In this document: positions 1-8,075 of the stretch, one piece after another
Layout of the letters: each line of letters starts with the position of its first letter
How positions within the stretch are numbered: the first letter of the stretch is position 1
NCBI GenBank assembly: GCA_002803225.1
Contig: NXFV01001438.1
Location: 1-21,119 of the forward strand
Length of the DNA: 21,119 nt
Direction: 5' to 3'
Source of the DNA: Gamarada debralockiae
Taxonomy: Eukaryota > Ascomycota > Leotiomycetes > Helotiales > Hyphodiscaceae
Notes under the pieces: generated by a model
Told to the model about the DNA's origin: nothing
Seen by the model: the letters and a program-made list of their open reading frames with translations, nothing else
Database searches by the model: none
Program-made: the position numbers and the translations under genes

Positions 1-24
1 CTCAATTTAGGGGGGGGGACTGTA
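1..24. mobile_element. terminal end of a Tc1/mariner-pogo-like DNA transposon (left flank)
   Basis: The first 26 bases, with a run of nine G at 10-18 followed by ACTGTACA, are the exact reverse complement of 21056-21081 at the other end of the window. Tc1/mariner-superfamily elements typically begin CAGT and end ACTG at a TA target. Here ACTG ends at base 22 and is followed by TA (23-24). The element body should therefore lie to the left, outside the window. No transposase is visible, so the superfamily is inferred from the termini only. Confidence 0.6.
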
Positions 25-644
25 CAACGTTCCCACAATTCTAAAATTCCGCGGAAAAGGGGGGGTTAGCTCAGCTTTCGCAGAGAAAATCTGAAAAATG
101 CAAACGCCGGTTCCTGCATAATGACGTCTCTATCCGCCGAAAAACTTTTCCCCTAGGGCGTGGCCGGCATGAAGCCAATGAAACGTCGAAGCGACATGTC
201 ATTTCCAATTTGGAAAAGCAATTGCGCCCTTTCAATTTGGCAAGGCTGCAGGGGTGTTGGCAAAGCGGGAACCAGCGGCTTTGTTTCCGGTAGCATATCT
301 CCAAATAGGTATTGCTGACTTGAAAATTTCAGCCACACCACAGGGCGTATGGGACATGGGATGTCGTTTGAAGAGCGTGGACTGACTAATTCCGTATCCG
401 ACATCGTGAAAGTAACTCCGTTGAGAACGGCTATGGGATAGATAAATAGATCTCTTTCTTCCTTCGAAAATTCAATATCATCATTCAGAACATCAACACA
501 ACAACACAGCAATCAAAGCAAACTTCAATCGACTAATCTTCAACTCGATTCACTTTATCCAATCACACACACATCCTCCATAACAACCAATCAAATCAAC
601 CTCGCCACCACATCACCAGCCACCGCTACCCCACACACAACAGA
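25..644. other. intergenic region and 5' leader of the gene at 645
   Basis: No convincing gene is seen. The last 150 bases are A- and C-rich with CAACACAACAACACAG-like stretches, the usual look of a fungal 5' leader, and run into the start codon at 645. A second G run lies at 60-66. A minus-strand frame at 153-401 is open but overlaps this leader and is not accepted. Confidence 0.5.
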
Positions 645-896
645 ATGTCATCTGTAGCAGCCGCATACATGTACGCCCACGAGCAAAAGCTCCGATCTTC
701 CAGCGAGAGTCCTCGCTCATCTGTCGAAGAACCCCGCCAATCATCACACAAGAGCAACTCGTTGAAGAACGCAGCACACAAGGTCATCCAAGCTGCCAAG
801 GAACATCACAAGAGTGTCAACTCGGCGTTTGACGCCTATTATGGCACGAGCTATTATGCGCAAAATACCGGGGCAAGGGGAAGTGTACGGTATTGA
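645..896 (+). CDS. small conserved-looking basic protein of unknown function (83 aa)
   Basis: This is a single-exon gene of 83 codons with a good start context (CACAACAGAATGTC) and a CA-rich leader. The first 40 residues are Ser/Arg-rich and probably disordered. The second half carries a likely amphipathic helix (NAAHKVIQAAKEHHKSV), then a Tyr-rich tail (DAYYGTSYYAQN) and a basic C-terminus. There is no signal peptide and no membrane segment. I do not recognise a named family. The shape (disordered head, short helix, YYG motif) resembles the many short lineage-conserved fungal hypothetical proteins. Codon use and leader support a real gene; the function is unknown. Confidence 0.7.
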   Translation: MSSVAAAYMYAHEQKLRSSSESPRSSVEEPRQSSHKSNSLKNAAHKVIQAAKEHHKSVNSAFDAYYGTSYYAQNTGARGSVRY

Positions 897-1008
897 GCGA
901 CAGATCTGGAATTAGAAATGTCAAATCGGATGGACTTTGAAAGGGAGTCTGTTAGTAGGAAGAGGACTTGAGAGCGCGGAGTTTAACAGAATGCTTTTGG
1001 CGCTCGGG

Positions 1009-1014
1009 AATAAA
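1009..1014 (+). terminator. possible polyadenylation signal AATAAA
   Basis: AATAAA lies 113 bases after the stop of the 83-residue gene and is followed by an AT-rich stretch. The position suits 3' end formation, but fungal signals are loose and this hexamer could be chance. Confidence 0.35.
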
Positions 1015-1489
1015 TTAATATCTGGGATATGTGGATTTTGATTGAAGGATAATAATTAATAGTAATACATCAGAAATCCCCCAACCCTCTACAGGTATTC
1101 CGAGGAAGTTTTCCCGTGCTTTAAACTTTTGACATCCGTATCATCCTTCAGTTCATCTTGACTTGTTTGTTCGGCGCCTCGATCTCTTCGGATCAAATTT
1201 GGTGCGCCCAACTTTCATACACAGCGGCCTCCAAGAATCTGCCTTCCATTAAGCCGCTGGTTCAGGAATAGTTTCCTAAATGTCTGCCCTGAACCCTTTC
1301 TCTGCGTGCTCTTGCGATTTCCAATCAAAGCCAGTGCATTTTCAACCCAGAATTCAATTGGGCCTATGACCCGGGCACTGAAGGATCACGAAATGGATAC
1401 AACATAGAATGTTGTCCTAATTTGAGCTACTTCATTTTGGTAAGTTTCTACTGCAGATATTAACAGTTGGTGAAAAGTGAATACCTGGG
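1015..1489. other. intergenic, no gene seen
   Basis: Both strands are interrupted by stops, and no leader, intron or protein motif was recognised. Confidence 0.5.
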
Positions 1490-1610
1490 CAGCAAGAGAC
1501 GAGATCAAAAACTCCCATATACCACATGTAAAGGATGAGGATGATGAATATCAGGAAACGGAAGAACCAATAGCAATCCCAGCTATTGCGTTTTGTGATA
1601 GTTCTGCCAT
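1490..1610 (-). pseudogene. possible broken single-pass membrane protein
   Basis: A start codon at 1610, after a CA-rich leader, opens MAELSQNAIAGIAIGSSVS and then stops at 1551-1553. In the neighbouring frame the same stretch continues as a strongly hydrophobic run (LIFIILILYMWYMG) followed by Cys residues. One extra base near 1553 would join a short N-terminus to a full membrane span, as in other small fungal one-pass proteins. It may be a frameshifted gene, a gene with an unrecognised intron, or chance hydrophobicity. I favour a relic, with low confidence. It resembles the two better candidates at 3338 and 4499 on the same strand. Confidence 0.25.
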
Positions 1611-2069
1611 TCCGGAAGCTCTCTTTGATTGTGTCGCTAGGTAAGTGGATGGAGTGAGATGGGAGGGGAAGCTGATTGAAAAGCTCTCGATTTTTGTGCT
1701 GGTGCTGATAGAGAATCCTTTGTCTAATATTTAATGGTGTTGTTAAATATCTATAAAGATAGGACAATAGCAAACATAGACTTGAATCCTTGATTTAGAG
1801 TCACTTCGCTGTCATGATGGATCCGTCGCATGCGTGACGAAGATTGTCCAAACAGAAAGATGAAATAATGCTCTGTCCCAGAACAGACCATATCACACGA
1901 AAAGTCCCATGGGATGCAGAACCAACCGTCTTTGATTCGATTTTGTGCTATCTAAGCAATGAGGTAACTCAGGTAACGTCGTAACGTGTCTCTACCTCCC
2001 TCGGGGTCAAGTGGCTAAACCATCTCTAGCATATCTCGAAGATTTAAATCGATTGAATGATTTTTTTTT
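1611..2069. other. intergenic, no gene seen
   Basis: Nothing recognisable on either strand. A run of ten T lies near 2060, just beyond the end of the gag-like fragment on minus. Confidence 0.45.
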
Positions 2070-2718
2070 TCACCAACCATGAGCTCTGATATCAGCAGTC
2101 AAATCGTCAAGGGTGATCATCTCATCTCTATCGTCCAAGCTCATCACTTTCGCCAGCCTCCTTTCCGTTGCAGCCCAATCAGGGAATGCCTCACGCAGCA
2201 ACCAAATAAACCGCATCGCATAAACCCATCGATTCTTGCATCCAACTTCCATCTGAATTGTTGTCGTATCCTCCTCAGATACTCCTCAATAAACTCCTCC
2301 AGGCCCTTGCAGTCCTCATATCTCAGTGTCCAAAAGTCCTCAGCCACCATCATCTACCTCACAAAAGTCTTCTTCCCATACATATCCTCCAAGGCTCCCC
2401 AAACCTCCTCTGCCCGCTTCATGCCTACCACACGCTCCAGCGCAGAAGGTGACGCAATATCGGCCTTGATGATCCGAGCTCTTTTTTGGATGTAGGTCTC
2501 GCAGCCGTGCAATAAAAGAACGTTGATAACTTCACTTTTCCAGGGGCCGAAGTTCATCTCGCCCAGCCGTTTTGGTTGCTGGGGATATGGATGGAGATGA
2601 ACGGTAAAGACATCTTTGACGAGGATTGTGCTACGCTTGCTAAAGAGTTAGGAGTTGGGAAGGGATGGTCGAGTCGGACGAGTGTTGTGTTGAGAATTCT
2701 AGACCGCTCAAGTCGAGT
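2070..2718 (-). pseudogene. degenerate copia-type gag-like fragment
   Basis: Minus-strand reading shows three pieces in gag order. The first has MNFGPWKSEVINVLLLHGC, then AEEVWGALEDMYGKK, and ends at an in-frame TAG (2354-2356). The second continues in the same frame with GLEEFIEEYLRRIRQQF. The third, in another frame from about 2252, has WVYAMRFIWLLREAFPDWA and ends at 2070. A W-K pair, the A-x-x-VW-x-x-L-x-x-x-Y pattern, a helical middle and an F-x-x-LL-x-x-P-x-W segment are typical of Ty1/copia gag (UBN2-type) proteins. The frame is also open upstream to 2718 without a start codon. No protease, integrase or long terminal repeat is visible, so this is an isolated relic. A diverged host gene is the alternative. 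Confidence 0.55.
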
Positions 2719-3055
2719 TCAGCGAGGGCGTCTTGAAATCGCCGCTGGTTCAAGGGAGTTCTCTGAGAAAATACGCTTGTAATCCTGCGTGTTAGTGAGC
2801 CCGTCAGAAGTGGCGAGTCGATGGTTGAGTGAACAAAATGCCCGAGCCCCAGCTCCTCCATTTCAACACAGCACTGTAAAGGTCTAACTTCACAATTGGA
2901 GGTCCCCTTTGAGCTCATTCCCTCAATCGTTCGAACATACGAACGATTGAAAATACAGTAAAAGTATCACCCGTTGTCAACTCTTTCGAATTACTACAAA
3001 TCATAAGACTTCGACTACTTGCCAAGCACCATTCTCCATGCCGACTCAATCCACA
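2719..3055. other. intergenic, one perfect hairpin
   Basis: No gene is seen. The stretch contains the hairpin at 2923-2950. It is otherwise the downstream flank of the small minus-strand gene ending at 3056. Confidence 0.45.
2923..2950. repeat. perfect 11-bp inverted repeat (hairpin)
   Basis: TCAATCGTTCG (2923-2933) and its exact reverse complement (2940-2950) flank a six-base spacer AACATA. It lies about 100 bases downstream of the stop of the minus-strand gene at 3056-3338. It could be an RNA hairpin, a protein-binding palindrome or a transposon remnant. Confidence 0.8.
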
Positions 3056-3338
3056 TCAACCATCCACAGATACAGCCTCACTCCCCCCAATCCCTAATTT
3101 CAATGCCCAATCTGCCTCTTTGTTCAGACCTATGGGATTCCAGCTCGCATGTTCTGCATCTAGCGCCTGATCAGCAATATTGTCAGCCTCATCCTCCCTC
3201 CATAACGTTCTGTAATCTTTACTTTTACCACATCTTCCCTAAGCTATCACAGTCCCCACATTTCCAAAAGTAAAAAATAACCATGGCGACAGCGAGGACA
3301 GATAAGATTGTGATGCCAGCAATTATACCAGGGTCCAT
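3056..3338 (-). CDS. small single-pass membrane protein, frame interrupted
   Basis: The start at 3338 follows GAGAAAACA. It opens MDPGIIAGITILSVLAVAMV followed by IFYFWKCGDC, a classic short N-terminus plus one membrane span and a Cys-rich edge. The frame then stops, while the next frame continues as a hydrophilic acidic tail (KDYRTLWREDEADNIADQA, later NPIGLNKEADWALKLG) to a TGA at 3056-3058. Two explanations fit. One is a 43-nt intron 3239-3281 (GTTATT...CTTAG), giving 79 aa but cutting the membrane span. The other is one surplus G in the GGG at 3237-3239; removing it joins both halves into 93 aa with an intact span. I favour the second (pseudogene or sequence error). No family is recognised. 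Confidence 0.5.
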
Positions 3339-3905
3339 TGTTTTCTCGGGTGATGTTCAGTGTGAATTTGAAGATTATGCCTAGAAGTAGAGAAGAAGGA
3401 GAATTTTGGATAGGTTCGGTCTTTGACCACCTGAAGAGAGTGATGGATGTGAAGATTAATTGAGAGAAGATGATCCTTCGGATGCTTCTTCTAAATATGT
3501 AAAGAGGTCGTTAGGGACTTCGGATAGTCACTGAGCTTTCATATTGGCTCTTCTTAATTAGTAGGGCCCCGTCTGGGAGTGCAAACGGACGGATGTAGGC
3601 GGACTTCAGGGATAGACAAACGAAAATACGTTTTGCGCAATGCAAACACCTCATAGAGACTAGACTTCAGCACAAACAGTACTAGTAATGACTAAGGTCG
3701 TATTAGAGTACAACGTGCGTTGAGTACTGCAGACATGACCTTTTTTCCCAATGGGGAAAAGGGTTGAGGAGCGATTAATGTCATCACGTGATATATCCGC
3801 ATTAACGTCTTGGGTTTGAATGCGTATCATTGCTCTCAGGTACTAGCAAGGACTAAGAATAAGGTGAATGACAACAAACGAAGACGATGACTTTGTTCAA
3901 CTGTA
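3339..3905. other. intergenic, promoter side of the gene at 3338
   Basis: No coding frame was accepted. The region holds the ten-base palindrome ATCACGTGAT at 3783-3792, a possible bHLH/E-box type site, and ends at the left target TA of the MITE. Confidence 0.45.
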
Positions 3906-4065
3906 CGGTAAGGGGTTTCAAGAATTGAAGAACACCCCCATGCATTCTGCCGCACTGAGTAAGGAAAATAGTGGGGCAAGATGAACTATTCGATGTGGTT
4001 CTATGGAAAGATACTTCTCACCACCCTACAAGGGGGTGTTCTTCAATTCTTGAAACCCCCTACCG
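3906..4065. mobile_element. 160-bp MITE with 34-bp terminal inverted repeats and TA duplication
   Basis: Bases 3906-3939 and 4032-4065 are inverted copies of each other with one mismatch (A at 3911 against G). Each starts CGGTA, contains TTCAAGAATTGAA and ends ACACCCCC on its inner side. A TA lies directly outside both ends (3904-3905 and 4066-4067), the target duplication expected for Tc1/mariner-pogo elements. The 92-base interior has no coding frame, so this is a non-autonomous miniature element. It sits 12 bases after the stop codon of the minus-strand gene ending at 4078. Its repeats differ from those at the window ends, so a different transposase is implied. Confidence 0.88.
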
Positions 4066-4077
4066 TACTCTAACAGT

Positions 4078-4499
4078 TCATATCTTTGCACCCCTCTCGC
4101 TCTCTCGACCTTGCCATAAGCAGCCCCAGTTCGGCGTATACGCTGGCGATGGAGCAACTGGAGCTGCAGTGTAGGCTGGTGGCGGAGTCTCAACGGTATA
4201 CGCAGGAGGCTACCAGGAGCTGTCAGCAATTGTTCACTTACTCTGAACGATTCAATCTCTAAACAACTAACCGGAACCGGGTTTGTTCCTACCCCTCGTC
4301 GTCGTCCTCCCACAACACCCAAAGGAACAACCACTGTTCTCGTCTGTCCTTCCCTATCTCGTCCACCTTAATACCATGTTATTGGGTGCCTATTTCTTCC
4401 GATATGGATCCCAACTTACAGAAAAAGCCCAGTAGTAACCCCAATAGCCAGTTCCGTAATCAAACCCATGAAAAGTACTGCTGCAGTGTTGCCTTGCAT
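4078..4499 (-). CDS. small single-pass membrane protein with PPAY-repeat tail (97 aa, three exons)
   Basis: This is my gene model: exon 1 4420-4499, exon 2 4272-4353, exon 3 4078-4209, total 294 nt with phases agreeing. The ATG has a strong context (CAACAGCAAAATGC). Exon 1 encodes a hydrophobic stretch (AAVLFMGLITELAIGVTTGL). Exon 2 adds a short segment ending GGRRRGVGTNPVP, basic as on a cytosolic side. Exon 3 carries PPAYTVETPPPAYT and SPAYTP. PPxY is the ligand of WW domains in Nedd4/Rsp5 ubiquitin ligases, so a membrane adaptor role, as in Rcr-type proteins, is conceivable but inferred. Intron 1 (GTAAGT...GATAG, 66 nt) and intron 2 (GTTAGT...GGTAG, 62 nt, branch TGCTGAC) have fair signals. 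A nearer acceptor CTGACAG would meet a stop, so RNA data could change this model. The MITE starts just after the stop codon and must lie in the 3' untranslated region. Confidence 0.55.
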
Positions 4500-5141
4500 T
4501 TTGCTGTTGTTGTCGCAGAGGATTTGTATGAGTGATGTTGTTGAGAGAACTTTCGCTGTCACTCTGAAAAGAAATCAACAGACCAACGACTCATATTTTC
4601 TGCGGCGGGGATGTGCGGCTGGGGATGTGGATGATTTGTGAAGCGATTTACGAGACGAGACAAGGCGATGTTATTCCGTCAGATTCTTCAATCACTCGAA
4701 AGAACTTAGCTACAAACCAGACGAAACTCAGGTGCAGAGTAAAGAACCTTCAGAAAACTGAATTAAAGCCACACAAAACCATCGCCTCCCTTAGACGAGA
4801 CGGGCAGCAAGACATAATCTCCTTCCTTGATATTCTCCGAGCTCTATATCTACCATGCAGCAATATAATACACCACCTCCCTACAAGTAAAGCAAGCAGA
4901 TGACCTCCCCAGCCAAAGTTTGTTTTCTGTCCCCCGATTAATGTCCTTTAGAACGCCAAAACCTCTTCATGCTTTCAGGGTCGAAATGACGTGCCGTGCG
5001 ATTCATTCCAGAACCAAATGCTGATCTTCCCCTCCCCGCCTAAGCACTTCTGCACAACTCAGCCCAAACATATTCATAACTTTTCAAAGACCAGCTTCAA
5101 CCACACAGCTCTTCTCATCGCAATAGACAATTATCGAAGAC
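4500..5141. other. intergenic between the PPAY gene leader and the CAF-1 3' end
   Basis: The part next to 4499 is a CA-rich leader on minus, preceded by a possible leader-intron acceptor (TTTCTTTTCAG, 4570-4580). The rest shows no gene; part of 4900-5141 must hold the 3' untranslated region of CAF-1. Confidence 0.45.
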
Positions 5142-7294
5142 TCAAGCACTGCGTTCCTCAAACAACACCCATATTTTATCCGCCTGCTTCGCACCAACCC
5201 GCTTGGCGACTAACTCCAACGTATCCTTAATCGCAGCCCCACTCCTACCCGGAAATTTCTTCTTCAAAACCTCAATCAAGCCGATTTTACTAAGATTACT
5301 GCCTTCAATCTCTTTTTTGAAGGCTGGCATATCTTCTGCCGGAACGAGTTTCTTGGGTTTAGCGTTCGCTGCAGATGACGTTTGCGCTCCTGCAGTTGAT
5401 GTCGGGAATTGGGCTGATGGATGCGATTGGGCAGGGAGTGTGTGTGGAAGAGTTTGTTGAGATTGAGTGGGATTGAGTTTCAAGAGGTCGGAAGCGGATG
5501 TGAAGAATGACTTTACGGGCTTGGTGGTGTTGGAAAGGCCATTGACTGTCAGAGAGTTTGATTTTAGTGCGTTGAGAGGGAGGCGGGGTGGGTCCATTGT
5601 TGTAATTACTGGAGGGGTAGGTTCCCAGTATTGGATTGAGAAAGGGTCGATGGATTTCATGGTGTGATCTACTTCTGTTAGCAAGATAATATAGGGCCAA
5701 AGAGGGGAGAGGACTTACCAAGCATGATTTCCATCCGATAAGGCATCATCTTAATATTCGTATTCCGCTTCCTGTGATCCTCCCAGCACAATCCCGTACT
5801 GATGGGCTCCAGATCTCCTTGCAGCACCAAGCGCTTGGGGTTCGCAGTCTCATCATTCTCGTCATCCAGAAAGCCCTCCATATCCTCTCCGTCCTCACCC
5901 AGATCCTCGTCTTCTTCGCCCTCACTATTCAAATCCTCCGCATCTTCGTCCTCAATCCACTCAGCCTCGGAATCGTAGTCATAATTCTTATCAGGAAGAT
6001 CTCGCCTCATAGGATTCCTCGCAAGTTTGGCCATTCCGTTGACCGGTCGACTTGTATATGTGCCTCTGTAAGGTGGTCTAACATCTTCCTGGAACTTCAA
6101 GAACTTCAAAGGTATCTTCCGCAGTAGGTCATTTGTGCGCTTGATCTGACTATTTTGGGAATCGGTTGTGAGGTCGATAGGTCGTGTGGATTTGCCGGAC
6201 ATCTCTGCCATGATTTCGCGCACTGGCATGCAGCGTCTGCCGCGCAGTACGTTGTCGTGACCAGATAGATGGAACAGGCTTGTAGCATCGAAGTCGCGTT
6301 GCCGGCCTGGACTGCGGTTTCCTAGGACGTAGCTGTCGACCGTACAATGCAATAACTCGGACGCTTCTTCGTCCCTCTCAAATCGATTGATCGGTGCCAT
6401 AGTGACATTAGGGTAGATGTAAAAATCTGGGAATGTCTTCTCATAAACAGTTTTCTCAGGCTTACTCGGTGTCGAAGCAGTAGGGCTCGCAACAGCTGGA
6501 CCAAGACTCGGATTCGAGGCAGCAGGAGTAGGACTCTCCGACCGTCTATCGCCTAAACTATTCCGTCTCGCAGCTGTAGAAGCAGGGATATTAAAGAACG
6601 AGCCCAACGTCTTCTGGCTTCGCTCCTTCTTCCGCTTTTCTTCCTCGGCACGCTGCTTCTCTTCCTCCTTCCTTCGCTTCTTTTCCTCTTTCGCAGCTTT
6701 CTCCGCTTCTTGTGCAACTCGCTTCTGTTCCCGCTCAGCCTCCTTCTTCTTTTTCTCAGCTTCCTTCTCAGCGTCTCGGCGGGCTTTGTCCTCGGCTTGT
6801 GCTTGTCGCTCTTGCTCCTTGCGGGCCTTTTCCGCTGCTTTCTCCTTATCCTTAATCTCTTTTTGTATACGCTTCGCTTCCTTCTCCCCGAAGGTGAGCT
6901 TCGCTTTCTTCGCTGGAGGGGGAGCGGTGCTGTTCAGTGCTGTAAAGGCAGATGAGGAGGGTGATCCGCCAGTTCGTGGTTGACCGAAGGTGAGCTCGGA
7001 TGAAGGAATAGGGCTATTTCCTCGCAGTGACGGTGTGGCAGATCCAGCCTCAGTCAACGAAACCGATCTGCTGCGTGTAGGACTCGCTTCCCGCTTGTTG
7101 ATATCAACGCTGACGGGTGGAGTCGGCATGGACGATTCTCCGCTGTCCATCTCAGGTTCTTGCGGTTGTGATGCGTACGTAGCTGCGAGCTCAGGAGGGA
7201 CTGAGAATGGCTTTTCGAGATCGGTGAGATCATCGAAATTAAAGGCATCGTGATCTCTCTTCAGAGGGTTGTGGGTCTCTTGTGAGACTGACAT
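5142..7294 (-). CDS. chromatin assembly factor 1 large subunit (p150/Cac1-like)
   Basis: CAF-1 binds new histone H3-H4 and deposits it on replicated DNA, recruited by PCNA. The gene has two exons (5719-7294 and 5142-5674) and one 44-nt intron (GTAAGT...GCTAACAG), joined at phase 1 to give 702 aa. The first ~135 residues are disordered and Ser/Pro-rich with a basic PPPAKKAKL patch. Residues 136-228 are the Lys/Glu/Arg coiled coil (KER). Directly after it comes a canonical PIP box, QKTLGSFF (227-234). Residues 397-416 hold the conserved KFLKFQEDVRPPYRGTY core, and 438-483 the acidic region starting YDYDSEAEWIEDEDAEDL. The C-terminus (about 636-702, AFKKEIEGSNLSKIGLIEVL to KIWVLFEE) matches the DNA-binding winged helix. 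All key parts are intact and length is usual for fungi, so it should be functional. The ATG at 7294 has A at -3. CGCG motifs upstream suggest S-phase control. Fungal names include cac1, rlf2 and pcf1; I do not choose one. Confidence 0.95.
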
Positions 7295-8075
7295 GTTGAC
7301 GTGTTGCAGTCCAGGCGAGTATTCGTGACGTTTCTAGAGTACAGACAATAAAGAAGTGAATGAAGGATTGCAGAGTCAGAAAGAATCACATTGATGTCGA
7401 AACCTCTCGAAGGTCATTGGATGCTTTCTTGTTGTTGAGGCTCCCGTAATTGAAGGTTGTGTGGTTGTGGAGTTGGACGCGAGGAAACGCGCCTGGGAAA
7501 GTGGTTTCGCGTTTTCTTCGGATGCACAAGAATGGCAAGTCCCGGAACCGTGGCTTCCAAAAAGGGGATCTTCGTCACTTACCGCTTTGTATGAATTCAT
7601 TAAAGGTTCTTCCCGAATTTATCTGATTCATATTGGGAGTTTGGCACTTCTTGAGGCTTCTAGAAAATGGGTGATTAATGGTGAATGGTGGTGAATAGTG
7701 AATCACTAGAGAGAATGATTGGATAAAGGACACATTCACAGGCAATGACTACAAAATGAGTGCAACTTGTAGAGTGTTTTGAAGCCTTCATTATCTCGTC
7801 TCCAAGGCGTGCTTCGCAAGACCATTTATGTATGCGAATGCCGCTAAAACGAATGAAGACGAAAAGGCCTCCGGCCTCTTATCAATGATTAAATATATCA
7901 GGGCAGAGAGAATGCAAATCCAAAGCCCTCCTCCCATCCCAATCCAACAGAGTCCTCTGATCCAAATCGCCGAAAACGCCGTGAAAATGCGTGTACTGTA
8001 AAGCCATGCCTCCTTCCTCAAAGCAACGACATCTAACCGGTAATCCTCCACTCCACACAAATGCAGCTTCGCGGC
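7295..8075. other. CAF-1 upstream region and 3' flank of the 379-residue gene
   Basis: This 780-base spacer separates two genes on the same strand. The CAF-1 side carries the CGCG cluster. No protein gene is accepted: the minus-strand frames at 7376-7600 and 7791-8060 lack a credible start or context. Confidence 0.5.
7477..7513 (-). promoter_or_regulatory. cluster of three MCB/E2F-like CGCG motifs upstream of CAF-1
   Basis: Within 37 bases there are ACGCGA (7477-7482), ACGCGC (7487-7492) and TTTCGCGT (7505-7512), each centred on CGCG. MCB (ACGCGT) and E2F-like (TTTSGCGC) elements drive G1/S expression of DNA replication genes through MBF/E2F factors. The cluster lies 183-218 bases upstream of the CAF-1 start codon, where such sites are expected. 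None is a perfect ACGCGT, so this is inference from motif density and gene function. Confidence 0.5.

Noticed and set aside
67..80. TTAGCTCAG-like tRNA A-box near the window start.
   Set aside because: No T-arm or acceptor stem follows at tRNA distance.
153..401. Minus-strand open frame of 82 codons from an ATG at 401.
   Set aside because: It lies under the leader and promoter of the plus-strand gene at 645 and has no leader, splice signal or recognisable domain of its own.
2576..2782. Plus-strand frame of 68 codons.
   Set aside because: It is opposite the open 5' part of the gag-like fragment, and lacks an independent leader or domain.
7376..7600. 74-codon minus frame starting with ATG upstream of CAF-1.
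   Set aside because: It overlaps the CGCG promoter cluster, reads through a GTAAGT and has no protein-like pattern; at most an upstream frame.
7791..8060. Hydrophobic minus-strand frame between the 379-residue gene and CAF-1.
   Set aside because: It has no ATG near its start and lies in the expected 3' untranslated region of the upstream gene.
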